A DNA stretch of 64,000 nucleotides from Ctena decussata (lineage: Eukaryota; Mollusca; Bivalvia; Lucinida; Lucinidae): the NCBI GenBank assembly GCA_963989385.1, contig OZ022508.1, positions 29,782,166 through 29,846,165 of the forward strand, given 5' to 3'. A model generated the notes under the pieces. The model searched no databases and was not told the DNA's origin. It saw only the letters and a program-made list of their open reading frames with translations. A program made the position numbers and the translations under genes. Numbering within the stretch: position 1 is the first letter of the stretch; every line of letters begins with the position of its first letter. Positions 22,906 to 34,904 of this stretch are shown here, one piece after another.

Positions 22906-25048
22906 TGTTACGCAGAAGGTTTTACACTCGGTCGACACGGGTGTAGAGCCTTATGCGTCGCCAGGACGGCGGAGGGTGACTTCCGGTTAAAGGGTTATCT
23001 ACTAGTGTAATACACTGACAAGGAAACTCTAACAACGTTAGAATTTTTTAAGTTTATATATAATGTAAATTCTATATACAACAATACAATTTACAACTGT
23101 CACAATTACAATAATATACAACACATATTAGTTCATGTCGCTGGCCCAAGTAAGGTGTTTGTTTCAAATATGTAATCGATTTGCGTATAGAACGCAAATA
23201 GATTACCGTCTGACGTCAACACCGTACTCGGCTCAGCGCCATGAACTAAAGGAAAACACAAAGAACAAAAAAAACGTTAGTTTGAGCTCATACAAAAAAA
23301 CAAGGCCTTATGTTGGTAGACTTCAATTCGTCGTTCCCTGGATCATGTCATGGGCCAGTCCATATATCATGAGGAACACCAACTTATTCTAACACGTGCA
23401 CGATTATATACTGGTCGCTCCCTGGATCGTACCAGGGACCAGTCTATATATATATTAATACACCTTAGTGGACGAACACTGTCCCACACTTGATGTGACC
23501 TTCAGATCTTATCGCAGAATCTGGCAAAACTGTGCTAACCACTTCCGCCTACATTTTGTGCTTCCCGCCTCTGCTTGGGAACCCTGCACAAACGGCGTTG
23601 TAACTGCCTCTACCCGGGTTGGTATTAACCTGGAGACGTATATCGCATCTCCAGGTGAGACGTGGCTCTAAGCCCTAACAGCTGACTGCCGGACTTGATG
23701 TGCCTAAAAATAACGAACTTACACTTAATACATTGTAACTACATAATAACAATACGTAAGACTTGGGCCTGTCTTGGAAATACCATACAACGCCCTCGGC
23801 GAATGCCGAGCATAACGTGCACACGCCAGCCGTGTCACTAGACACGACTCGCGCTCACGATGTAAAGCTAAAAGTGTGCTTACCACTTCCGCCAATGAAG
23901 AAACGTAGATCCTACTACGCATGTGCGTCGAAGGATCTGACGTCAAACATTGTCAAGAAGTATACTGACGTCAACAGGCATTACCATGACATACCCCACA
24001 TAAAACATGAATAATCTAAACAATGACCTATTTACATTAAATTGATTTACCAAAATCTAACTCGCATACATATTTATTAATTCACTTCTTTAAACTAAGC
24101 GTAATACCATTTGCCATAGAATATAATAGCTGAATAAGCGTTTCTCACACATTTGGGATCATAACGTTTGATCTGACATCATGACATCAATGATGTTATA
24201 TCATATGACGCCGTCTAATGAAGGCAAATCAAACGCATGATGACCAAATGTTACCATTATAACTTATGGAAAAAACCCTTAATGCGGTGCATGCAATGGC
24301 GTCAATTGACGTCACGAGTATATAAATTAGTTCCATTACAAATCAATCTACTTCTATAGGCCACGTATACGTGAAACTAATATAAAAAGTGCTGACGTCG
24401 CAATAACATGAATGCAACTGACGTCACATGAATAACATGAATGCAACTGACGTCACTGGACGTCAAATAGACGCACACCATTGCAACCAACATCAGTGAT
24501 ATAAACTATTTCCGAAATTTACAAAACTTCCTAATATACAAATATTATGCGCAGCATGCTTACTAACAAAATCGGTCGACACATGCGCAGCCTGATCACT
24601 GCCAACAAAATCAAATCAGTCGACACATATAATCATACCATATCAATCAGAAGTCACATTTTTCATTCTTAGCCAAACTATTCTAAATAAATATAATAAA
24701 ATCTTACCCTTCTAGGTCTTAACACAGAATCTGGGCACACAACAATATAAATAACATCCATCAAGAATTAAACAGCCACGTCTAACTTTTCATTAAAAGA
24801 TAGGCGTATAAATACTATGCGTCTCACATTAAAATCATGCAACTCGAATATAAGCGTGGCAGGTATTCACATTAAAATCATGCAACACGCTGTCCACGAG
24901 AGGTATTCACAAACAACCCATGCATAACGTAGTCACAATTTCCGTAAACGTTTTATTACCACAGTTGCCCTAAAAACTGTAGCCCTACTGATTGAAAGGA
25001 TAAAAATAATTCGACGACAAAGTCGACGATTGGATCCATTTCGTACCA
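22906..25048. mobile_element. 2,143-bp solo-LTR-like insertion in the LINE
   Basis: AAGAC is present on both sides (22901-22905 and 25049-25053). If the insert and one AAGAC are left out, the LINE reads across as in its relative at 10718-10760. The insert starts TGTTACG and ends CGTACCA: 5'-TG...CA-3' with a near-perfect 7-bp terminal inverted repeat and a 5-bp duplication, the hallmarks of an LTR. I saw no gag/pol frames or second LTR, so a solo LTR is the simplest reading. It holds six exact TGACGTCA sites. Orientation unknown. Confidence 0.75.
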
Positions 25049-25389
25049 AAGACATCCTTGTCTTACTCCACCTGTTGTTCTGAACCATTTTCCTGTGCTG
25101 CCATTTATCAGGACTGCACTTGTAGCCTTGTCGTATAGCTGCTAAATGGTGCATACTAGATTTGCACTGATATTGTACTTCCGCATGGTGGCCTATAAGG
25201 CTGCATGCCATACCCTGTCAAAGGCTTTTTTGAAATCAATGAAGACATGGTACATGTACAGATTCTGCTGATGCTGGAGATCCTCTCACACAGGATTCTA
25301 AGGTTGAAGATTTGTTCTGTGGTGCACCTTCCTGCTCGGAACCCAGCCTGTTCCTCGGCGATTATCTCCTCGGTTTGTGGGGTCGAAAA
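25049..25389 (-). pseudogene. LINE reverse transcriptase, upstream part
   Basis: The minus strand reads EEIIAEEQAGFRAGRCTTEQ followed by an IFNLRILCERI block: the start of the RT palm region, with AGFR being highly typical. It continues in broken frames toward 25054. Truncated at 25389, where the target duplication begins. Confidence 0.8.
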
Positions 25390-25412
25390 CCCGTACATAA
25401 AACCGTTTACAT

Positions 25413-26349
25413 ACTGCTCACAAAAAGTAGGGGATATTTTGACATAGAAGAGAGTACCAAAATAGATATCAATGGCTGAGTTAGATTATTATTGTATATC
25501 GATAAGGCACTAGTCAAGCGACAATATTCAACACCAAAACAGAAACAGTCACAACAGGTCATGTGACCTAGAGCAACACGTAAAGTCTATGGGGTCTACA
25601 TCTCAATTTCGCATCGACGAAAAACTTCTTTTGGACCCTAAATTTTTGTAAATATTTAGATTCTTCATAATTTTTTAAAATTAAAAACGTCCTCTTTGGT
25701 AGGCTTTATTGAGTCATTTAAGGTGTACGGCCCATGCAAATGTCACCATCGGTGAGACGGTTCACCACACAATAGTATCGTTTATGGCTACCATTTCGTT
25801 CTGTGATAAAACCGCATGAAAGCAGTATCTGCATTTTGTTAACTGAGGCATTAGGCGTCGGCCTTAATAAAGTTTGTATAAAAATGATAAGTCATACTGT
25901 GCAGAAGTTGTGCGAAATTTGGGTGTCGACACTTTGTCTACTTTCAATTTACTCTAGGCGACGTGACGAGCTTAAAAGTATTAATTTTCGTATTGAAAGT
26001 CTCTATGATTATTTGTTTTATGATTTATAACGGTAAAATATTCATCTACTCATTTTTCCTTAATACTGCTTTTTTAAATATCTTAATATCCCTTACTTAT
26101 TTTGAGCAGCATATTTTCCGGTCCTTGGGATTATTGAGTTCACTTCGAGTCCTCTTGACAATAGAATTCTTATTAAGCCCGTGCTGGGGTGGGGGGGGGG
26201 GATGCAGCCAGTGGTGGTCATTTTATTACTGGTCAAACTCAATTAGCTGCATTTGCTATTTTTTTTCTTAAGTACCCTTTGCTTCCAAGAGATTCAACTG
26301 TTCAGTGCTTATTACGTTAAACGCAGTCTAAAAACAAGAATAAGATTAC
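25413..26349. other. Gene A last intron, left of exon 4
   Basis: AT-rich, with a G-run of 11 near 26190-26201. Plus-strand open frames here look like noise. Confidence 0.4.
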
Positions 26350-26722
26350 CTGGTAGCTTCCTTTTTGACACTGCATTGTTTCTTTGCCATTTGATATACT
26401 CCAGCTCCTAAAGCACTGCCAGCCGCCACTCCTCCCACGGAAGATATAATAGCAATATTTGGTGCATCGTCAAAGAACGAGTTGCTATTTTTCCCGTTAC
26501 CATTGGGTATTATCGAAAGTGTCGACGAATGTGAAGTTTGCATGGTTGCTGTAGACAGCACTGACAGACAAGAAGTACGATTTTCTTTGAAAGTTACTTC
26601 AATCACCTTTTTGTTGTCATTCGGTATATCCAGAAGATTCGTGCCTGTCTCAACACAAATGATTTCTACGTCGTAGGATTTAGCATAATCAATATCTCCT
26701 GTTTGTGTTTGAAGAACCATGT
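26350..26722 (-). CDS. Gene A, exon 4: second Cys segment, stalk, transmembrane helix
   Basis: Acceptor TTTGTGCTTTTAG precedes 26722 and gives phase 1 entry, matching the donor at 29881. The exon reads DIDYAKSYDVEIICVETGT, then PNDNKK, then RTSC, a Ser/Thr/Asn-rich stalk, and a membrane segment (IAIISSVGGVAAGSALGAGV) followed by MAKK. The frame meets TAA at 26346-26348, but that TAA lies inside a good donor (CAG|GTAATC, phase 2). Translation therefore probably continues in 21875-21920. The first 51 residues align ungapped with gene B (19 identities). The product is predicted to be a type I single-pass membrane protein. Function unknown. Confidence 0.7.
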
Positions 26723-29700
26723 CTAAAAGCACAAATGTTAGAAGTTTCTATTCAGACCGCCGACATATGCAGAAGGTTTCGCCCGTTCTTACCGTTTACA
26801 CACCTTCACGTGATATGCAACAAAAGAAAATGGTTTTTTAAGCATAGTACTATGCCCCGTAACCATAAGTTTGTCTCTAGAAAAGGTTAAACCTTTAATG
26901 CTTACGTCATAAAGAGGATATAGACCAATTAGCATTTACTGAAAATTAATCATGTTAATTACCTGTATCCCCAATTTTGTATCAACTTCTGAGATCCTAG
27001 CTTTATCATAATTTTAATTATTTTGTTGACAAATCATTCCTTCATAAAATGCCTGAAACAGGAAAGGGGTATAGCTAGAAAAATAATTACGAATCATGTA
27101 AAAAAGTAACGCGTGTCATCTAAATGGGAGTAAACAGCTGAACGCCAAACATGTATATCTTACTTAATAGCTTCAATGGTTCTTCAGACAATTTGCGACA
27201 AGATTGATTCCATATAAAAGCGATGGTCGGATGGGGTCATAAAGAATAAAGAAATCAATCACTAACGGAGAAAAACTCAGGTCATTTTCGACTCGCCTAT
27301 CAACTTTTGTTATCTCTCTTTTTTGTGGCCCAGCGACCTTTCCAAAATCTGGTACAGAAATACTCATCCGTCGCAGTACCTTTGTATTCTTTCATTAATG
27401 TCATTGCAAGCCAAATATAAGGATTAAGGCTGGAGGAGCTCTTTAGATAGTTTGCATTATAGGTTGTCCTTATATAAAATGACCAGATTGAAAAACGGAC
27501 CCATTCAATAAAATACTTAAAAAGTTCGCTCAAACGCCCAATCGTTAAACTCATCGCCTATTCCTCATACCTTAATTATACACTAATATCATAGCCAGTT
27601 TCTTAGCTCCTTTAAGTTATTTAGATTTACGCGTGAAACTATGCATAAGGTTGGTCTAAGTTATGTTATCAACGAACAACGACACACATGGTATTATTGC
27701 CTCTCTAAGATACTTCCGCAAAGGTACTTGTACGCTTGCGGAGAGCAATGTACAAGACTTCGCAAGAATAATGAGAGTATAGGTATAATGTAACCTTGCC
27801 GCAGCTGCATTTCATATATTCCTATACTCCTTTAACCTCATCAAGCCATTCGAAATCATTCAGATCAGACAAAGCACACCAAGGCAAGCTATAGAAGAAA
27901 CGAGAAATTTGATCTGCAAAACGATGGCATAAGATGGTGATTTGTGGTAAAAACAATACTCTGAAAAAGAAATTAATGTATCCCCCTGAAAGTAAGCAGA
28001 ACCCTCGTTGGTTGTTGTTCTCTACAGTTTAGAATACAAAGTGATTTTATACGGAAATATCAAAGGGTAATTTTCTGCGCACAAATCTAAAACATTAACT
28101 TTGTTATAGAAAATGTACTTAGCCTTGGAGGAACTATAATGCATTAAAAACAGCGTCCTAGCAATTATTTGTTCCATTTCTTTTTCCAGTTGTAAGAGAG
28201 ATGCAAGCAGCCATTGGAGAATATGAAACTTATGACCCTGGTCAACAAATAGAAACTGAGGTGGTTGGCCACGTCTCAAGGTCTTCTGGTTTAGCAAAGA
28301 CAATTCTAAAGGGCACAGTAAAGGAAAAGAGAAGAAGAGGCAGACTAACGAAGAAGTAAGACGGTATTAAAGGGTTTAGGTGGTCTTTGCCAGCACAACC
28401 AGGGCCGATGAAACAGGAAAAGGTGGAAAGTGATTGTTTCGAAGTCATCTGTGGTGCCCCCAAAGACCTTATAAGGCTATGGGACAGAATACAATAGAAT
28501 TTGTATACGAAATCAGGCCAGATTTACCTGATAAATAGAGGTTTTTCGTTTTTATTTCAGTTGTTTTGAAATTTAGTATCTTGGTTTTGTTCTTCTACAT
28601 CTACTTTAGATCCGAGGTAGGGGAGATAAACATGTCAGATAAATTCTTATTGTAACGAACGTACCTTGTTTTAGAAATTTCTGTGAGTTTTCGCCCAGAT
28701 AATCTTAATAGTTAAAGAACTATCCGCCACACGCCTCTATAATTGGAGATGTATATTTTCTTCGAGCATCTGGCAGTTAATTCCGTTTGACAAAATTTTT
28801 ATTTAACAGAAAGCTTCCGTGATGTCGATTATTCATTTGACGCTTCACCAAGATATTCTAAATAGAAAACAAACCAAGACACGCGTTTTGTAGATGAATT
28901 ATAGCTCTGCTGTAAGGACAGATAACCCTGTCGGGAAAATTCTTATTGTAAAGGGAAATCTTGTCTTACTTAGATCATCTTTGCTAAATTACACCACGAT
29001 ATTCCTACTCGACTTAGTCATGGGATAACAGAACAAAAAATTTTGTTTTCGAAATTATGCATATGCATGTAATCTTGGGATAGGGAAATTTGGCCATGTC
29101 GGACAAACGTCCGATTGCAGCAGAAAGATTACTTCAATTCCAATAATTCTGAAGAGTGGAGTAACAACAAGTCACATGTTTTTCTTTTTATAATATACGG
29201 ACGAATAAACATGAAAACAGTCTCATGGTAGGGGCGAACAACCCCGTGGAACAAAAGTTTACGTTAATGTTAAGCTTACCTGACTTCAATTATTCATTTG
29301 AAGTTTACCTCAAACATTCTTTATGTGAAGTGAGATTCAAGGCTTAAACTCCGCCAGAAACTATCGAAATTTGATCGTTATCAAACTTAAAAGGGTCATT
29401 ACCATGGCTTAATTGAATACAATAGAAAACCCGCTAATTCTTACTTAAGTTGGCAATCGAAATCAAGTGCGAACCGGCCGATGGACATGCCGATGAAGCT
29501 TATATTTATCGTAAGGGATATAAGATCCCCTATGTGTGACGTTACATAGAATTATCGAACGAAAACACTCTCTGTATTATTTCAGAAATTATTAAAAAGA
29601 GTCCTGCGTTTTGTATTTTACCTGGGAATTTTATATTTTCAATGGACAACTTTAAATGCCCTTAAGTATAGGTTTAGATGTAAGCCAGAAATTGTTCTAG

Positions 29701-29880
29701 TTTCTTTAATTATACATGCGATATTGTTGCCAAAAAATACATTGGTTCGTTATTTCGAAACACCCCATTTCTCGGCTCATTGTGAAAAAAATAACATCCC
29801 TGGAAGCTTAACCTTTTTACCAATATGTTTTTATGCGTATTTGCAATAAACATTAACCCGTCTTGTGAACTAGTCAGTAC
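26723..29880. other. Gene A intron 3
   Basis: About 3.2 kb, AT-rich, with one LINE fragment (28190-28500). A minus-strand frame at 27300-27554 has protein-like composition but no matching splice phases. A short hairpin with TCCGCAA/TTGCGGA lies near 27714-27741. Confidence 0.45.
28190..28500 (+). pseudogene. LINE C-terminal fragment, plus strand
   Basis: Same LINE family as 22010-22905, in the opposite orientation: GCAGCCATTGGAGAATATGA is followed by a TTGGCCACGTCTCAAGGTCT segment. The copy ends in ACAGAATACAATAGAAT. Internal deletions and frameshifts. Confidence 0.75.
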
Positions 29881-30052
29881 CTGTCTCTATCCAAAACAGT
29901 TTCTCGCCGTTTGTACTGTTAGCCGAGCAATTCCACTGTTTCTCACATTCGCCGGTTGCGTTTGATATAAGTGTTGAAACGTCTATTACAGGTACAATTA
30001 ATTCACAGCGATCAACATGAACCTCAGCCGAATCTCCGACAAATGTTGGAGG
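29881..30052 (-). CDS. Gene A, exon 3: 172-nt ectodomain exon
   Basis: Acceptor CTCTTTTGCAG before 30052 (phase 0) and donor ACAG|GTACTG after 29881 (phase 1). The 57 residues include SAEVHVDRC, GECEKQWNCSANSTN and KLFWIET: three cysteines, and N-glycosylation sequons at NAT, NCS and NST. Gene B has an exon of identical length and phases at 61745-61916, with 25 of 57 residues identical and no gap. An extracellular location is inferred from the sequons and the downstream membrane helix. No known domain recognised. Confidence 0.75.
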
Positions 30053-30669
30053 CTGCAAAAGAGTTTACAATACATACTTAGCAAAAACAAAACCTTGGAC
30101 GATTTTTATTTGTCTGTCATTTAATGGTTTTATATAAACAGACATAATTATGATGTATTTGAATAAATAGCTGTTGAATATGAACAATTTGTGCACTTAT
30201 TGCTGCTCGACTGAACTTGTAAAATCCTTTGTATGCCACATTTGCATGTTTTTTAATGTCTTGCACGTGCACAGTTATGAATCAGTAACTTTCCTTGCAA
30301 ATTGTTATAGGGATACTCTATATTGATAGAAAAACCAAATTTCTGCATAAATATTCAATTTCTATATTAATACTGTATTTTATATAATTCTTTGACAATA
30401 AGAGGAATACTGAATTTATGATTCTGTGCACTGACGTAAACGTTAAAGTTTCAATGTCACCAATATGTTGGAAGTTCGATTAAAGTCGCTAGATAACCTT
30501 GAGACTCAAAAAGCGCTTTCTGATAACCAGAGACATTGAATCGTTGCATGAAAAAAACCAAACACAGAATACAGTCCTGCAGTACGTTGATTAAACGCTA
30601 TGTCAGAAACAGAAGTCAAGGTTACTGTTGAAATATAAATTGGGATTACATTTTCATATTAAGATAAAA

Positions 30670-31397
30670 GGACCTCTGACGGTTGTAATGAAAATTTGCC
30701 TATAAAAATGGTCAAAAATGAACTTTCGGTATAGTTCAAAATTTTCATTGAAATGTGTTGCTCTGAACTTCCTGTAACTGACACAAAAATTATTTTTCGA
30801 TTATATAGCACATAGACTTAGATTTTCGGTGTAAACAGCATGCTTTTATAATTGAATGTATGGAAAACAGGAAAAGTTTTATAAAGATGCTTCCCCCCCC
30901 CGTGCCTCAGCAAGCCACTTTGCATGCATATGTGTACTGCCAATATACACATTATATATGAGTAGCAAGCTGAGGCACGGGGGGGGGGGGAGATAGTCTA
31001 CAGCTGAAACACTGAAAAGTGGGTGGGGTAATTAGACTAACTGTATATAAAAAATAGGCGAATATACTTTTTACTTACATATAATTGCATTCTATAAGCA
31101 ACTGTTACAGTAGTGTTTTACTTCATTTTAAGCATATCTAACAAAAATAAATCCGTAAATAAGAAAAAAGCCCAAAATAGATCTATTTTGGATGACCGAA
31201 AATTTCACTTACCCCTCTTTCGAAAGTCAGTGAGAGTAAGAATGCAGATGTGATAACTGTTCAAAATCAGTATCAAAATCTCTTTATAATGCATATGTCT
31301 ACCTGTTAATGCTAAAAGCTTTACCATTGGCTTCCCAAGAATGCAGCAGTATTTTCTTGAAAAATAGGCAGATTTGCATGGAAACTGTCAGAGGCCC
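30670..31397 (+). mobile_element. Poly-C hairpin element, copy 1 (728 bp)
   Basis: Terminal inverted repeats GGACCTCTGACGGTT and (reverse complement of the right end) GGGCCTCTGACAGTT. In the middle, CCCCCCCCCGTGCCTCAGC (30893-30911) pairs with GCTGAGGCACGGGGGGGGG (30969 onward) across a 57-nt loop. The second copy, at 47465-48185, is inverted. No coding capacity. Confidence 0.85.
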
Positions 31398-32650
31398 TTG
31401 GTACATTTCCTTTTAAATCGAAATTTATTTACGTTTTCGATTTCGTTTTGTTCTGAAAATTGACGACAACCCGAAGAATTGAAATGAAAGAATAATTGAT
31501 CAGTTCCAAGCCACAAAATATAGGTGTGAATATATGGTTTCCAAAATTGTTGGTTTCCAGAAACAATGAAAAGCTATCAACCGTCAAGTTCCTTATGCTT
31601 GCTGTATGTTGTCATTATGACAATAGCAAAGATCGATATGATTTACCATCGGACGTTGTGTCAAAACTATTCATATAAAATCGAGTCATATAGCAGTTTT
31701 ACGTCAGTACGTTTGACTTTGCATCCATTTTATAGACATAAAAAAAATATTCCGAATAAATATCAACTCGTTTTGAAGTTCAGCAACCAAGTCTTGGTAT
31801 AATTCTGCTCTGCTGAACTCATGAACCGTGAAACCGAATGGGGAATCGCAGCAGGGAGTAATTCTAACCGAGAAGAAGATGTATTCTGTTTCATTTCGTT
31901 AACGAAGGAGATATTTTTCTCAAAGAGGAATCTGCCCAGGGGATTTTTCCTTTAAATGTAGTAACCAATTTAGGTAAAGCTCCATTGGTACTTAAACAAC
32001 AGCAAAGCACGCATAATAGGTTGCCAGCTCGATAATTTGAAAACTTAGATGTAAGATAAGACTGGGAGAAAGCTGTCTACTTAGCTTTTCATACGAGCTA
32101 CTCAACAGCTAGTGCCATACGATGTCGTGTCTAATTTGCCCATTTGGTGCCTTATTTAATTGTGACCAGTGTTCTCCTAAGAAATCCATCGCTGTAAAAT
32201 GCATGAACGACGTCGAGCAGTTAGACTGTTGGCCAGGCGTCATTTTTTTATTTATTTATTTTTTTTTTTTCGTTTACGAGGTCTAACCCGTAAATTTTCA
32301 AACTGTTTTGAACGATACTTAGTTTTGTTTATTCACAATTTCTTGTCAACACAAACATATACATGTCTAAAATATTAGACAAATATAGACAATGCCTACG
32401 TCCAATCTATTGGCACAAGTATATACTTATATGTATATGTATATGATGTCAGGAAATTGTGAACGATACTTGCTGCAGGCCGGCACAAAATTTTATCATG
32501 TGTATTTATCATTTATTTCATGCCTTAAATCAGCAATCGTTTGAAAATATTAAAATGAGTGGTAGAATTATAAGATGTATTTGCTTTTCAAGAGATTATT
32601 TATCTAAGTTAGGTTTGAACGTTTTTGAATGAATTTTCTTCTGTTTGATT

Positions 32651-32870
32651 TAAAGGCCCCATAGCTCTATCAGCATGAAATATTTTGTCGTGAAGTATCG
32701 CTGCAAACTTTTCACTACAGTTTCGCCATTGATTACTATCGAGATTGGCCGGCTTTGAAAAATCAAAACGTCCTTGAGTTTACAATAAAATAGATTTGAA
32801 AAAATAACTGGCTCATTTTAGTTGCCAACTGAAATGACCTATTTTCGATTTCACAAGCTATATTTCATGG
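32651..32870 (+). repeat. Short dispersed repeat, paired with 16141-16343
   Basis: Starts AAAGGCCCCATAGCTCTATC and ends near TTTTCGATTTCA. Inverted relative to the other copy. Confidence 0.65.
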
Positions 32871-33743
32871 TAAAAACACAAGGTACAAGCGATAAAAATA
32901 CAAGGTACAGGCAATTTACAATTGATAAAAATACAACGTGCGAAAATGTTAAGCAAGGATCACATTGATTGAGCCGCGGTTGCATTATTTAATTGCTTAA
33001 CGGGGAACCAGTGACAAAAACCGTATTTTTATGGAGAGACTTATCATTTTTCCAAAATACCTTGTTCCTTCTCTTTTGTCAGTTATATGATACAAAAAGC
33101 ACATCAACCGAAATATTTTCATTAATTCTGAAGGCTGTACAGGTTTCATAATGATTTGTATTTTGACGATTTTTATCATTGGTAGGACTATGGAGACTTT
33201 AATACTGATAGAGTAAGAAAAGACAAGGTTTATGTACATGTAACAGGCCGAACAGTTTCCCAACATATAATAAAACTTACATAGACAGTGCTACCTAGCC
33301 AATTATCTGAAACAATTTTGTTGGAAAGCAAATATTTAACAGTTTAGGAAAATCATTATATTGATAAACTATGATCTGTGACTGAGGTACTTCCTTGGCA
33401 TGTCTTTTGTTATTTGCTGAAAAGTAAACGATTATGTAAGTTCTATCAGTGTGAACTTAAAATAACATGAGTCGATCAAATTCAATAATGTCATTACAAC
33501 CTGCTTTTTGCCAGATAAAAGGATTCGTGTTGACTTATCAGATATGTTTCGGCAATAGTAAGTCAATGGTATTCAGCAAAGATGCTTTCTGTCTTAAATG
33601 TGATCTGGCGAAATATTTACCTTAGTAACAATAAATGACGTCTGTTTAAAAAATCATCAGACTTAGTACAATCTATCGATTATGCATGTAGAAATCCCAC
33701 ATTTGATTTTAGGAGTTTGAGAGACAAGAATATAATACTTCAC
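32871..33743. other. No further feature recognised (intron 2 of gene A)
   Basis: AT-rich sequence upstream of exon 2; the open frame at 32997-33266 has no exon boundaries. Confidence 0.4.
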
Positions 33744-33883
33744 CGAAGCCGTAATTGTAATCTTTATATATGTATCGTTACATTGTCCATTATCCCGATC
33801 ATCATGTATAGCTAACTGTAGGATCTCTTTTTGCCCTGCGACAGGGCAGGACTTGAGAAATAGTTCATGTTCCAGATCTGCAT
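33744..33883 (-). CDS. Gene A, exon 2: candidate first ectodomain segment
   Basis: Acceptor TTTTACATTGCAG before 33883 (phase 1) and donor TCG|GTGAAG after 33744 (phase 0). The exit phase matches exon 3. The 46 residues (ADLEHELFLKSCPVAGQ, then EILQLAIHDDRDNGQCND, then TYIKITITAS) have two cysteines. They echo the exon 3 pattern: acidic start, V/L-x-x-x-C, a hydrophobic I..L strand, G-x-C. It may be a diverged duplicate of that module. No counterpart was found for gene B. Confidence 0.5.
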
Positions 33884-34104
33884 CTGCAATGTAAAATAGG
33901 CTTTGAATGTGATATCTTCAGAATCAGTGCAATGATTATACAATTTATGGAACTAAAAATGTTTCTGACCTGCGAGCGTTTTAGATACACGTTTTTTATG
34001 TGTTTTTTTTCCAATTGTTATTATGGCTGTGTGTGTATCTACCCCACCTTCCCTTCTGCAAGCCTACACACACACACACACACACTCTTTATTTTCTAAT
34101 ATAG
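33884..34104. repeat. Intronic sequence with CA microsatellite
   Basis: A perfect (AC)10 run lies at 34066-34085. The rest is AT-rich. Confidence 0.7.
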
Positions 34105-34790
34105 GTATGTATGGAACGCCGCAACTATCTTACATTCGGACATGTCATTACGTTCTTTTGACAAACACTACTATATTGTTCATTTCTATAAAGTTTTGTC
34201 TGAAAACTGTGATCTCTTGTCAGTTTGATATGCTGTCGGGTTAACTCGCTATTGTATACTGCTGATTTTCATAATTGCTTGGCAGAAAGCCATAATGTCT
34301 TGCCACCATGACATGTTGTCTGGTTGACTCGTTAGTATATGCTGTTCTCTTCTGGAATGTACTGTCAGAAAACCATTATGTCTTGTTGGGAAACCATTAT
34401 GCCTTGTCAGAAACCATCGTGCTTTATCAGTTTGTCATTCGGTCTTTTTAACGTGCAGCTGTAGGCTGTTCGTTTTCATTATGTATTTTCAGAACCCAAT
34501 TTCATCTAGGCGCTTTTTGTACTGTCTTTTTTGTTTGTTATTTGATGCTGTTACTCTCCATTATGTTTTGACAGAAAATCATCATGGTTTGTCAATCTGT
34601 CATGTTGTCTTGTTAACTGGCTGATTTTTTGCATTAACTTGCCGTTATGTAAAGTTAAAGAATCATTCTATGCGATTAAATCAACATAGTTCATTCATAG
34701 AGTATCATTTCAACTTATCTTAACCTGCTGTTAAGTAATCATTATATGTTGTTGTGTTAAAAAGTTATGTTGTTGCCTTGATAAAACCCT
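34105..34790 (+). repeat. Tandem satellite-like repeat, forward copy
   Basis: Begins GCCGCAACTATCTTACATTC, then irregular ~60-110-bp units built on CATTATGTCTTGTCAG, TTTGACATGCTGTC and TTAACTCGTTATTATATGCTG. The same family lies inverted at 38560-39320. Open frames across it are repeat translations. Confidence 0.7.
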
Positions 34791-34904
34791 GTACCAGAAA
34801 TCGATAAAACCCTGTACCAGAAACCCGGTAACTGTTAGGGCGTCCGGTAGTACAGTACCTACACGGAATATTCACTAGAAAATATAATAGTGTTTGAATG
34901 TCGT

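Larger units (their letters stand above)
21972..25412 (-). mobile_element. 5'-truncated LINE with 23-bp target-site duplication
   Basis: The 23-mer that begins CCCGTACATAAAACCGTTTA lies at 21972-21994 and again at 25390-25412, a classic target-primed insertion footprint. Between them, on the minus strand, is a LINE 3' portion ending in a microsatellite tail (ATAGAATAGAATAGAT on the minus strand, near 22010). The LINE itself is split by the insertion at 22906-25048. Its C-terminal sequence is common in molluscan RTE/Jockey-like elements; I leave the clade open. It sits in the last intron of gene A. Confidence 0.85.
30053..33743. other. Gene A intron 2
   Basis: AT-rich. Contains the poly-C hairpin element (30670-31397), a dispersed repeat (32651-32870) and a T-rich run near 32245-32272. 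No further exon that I can support. Confidence 0.45.
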
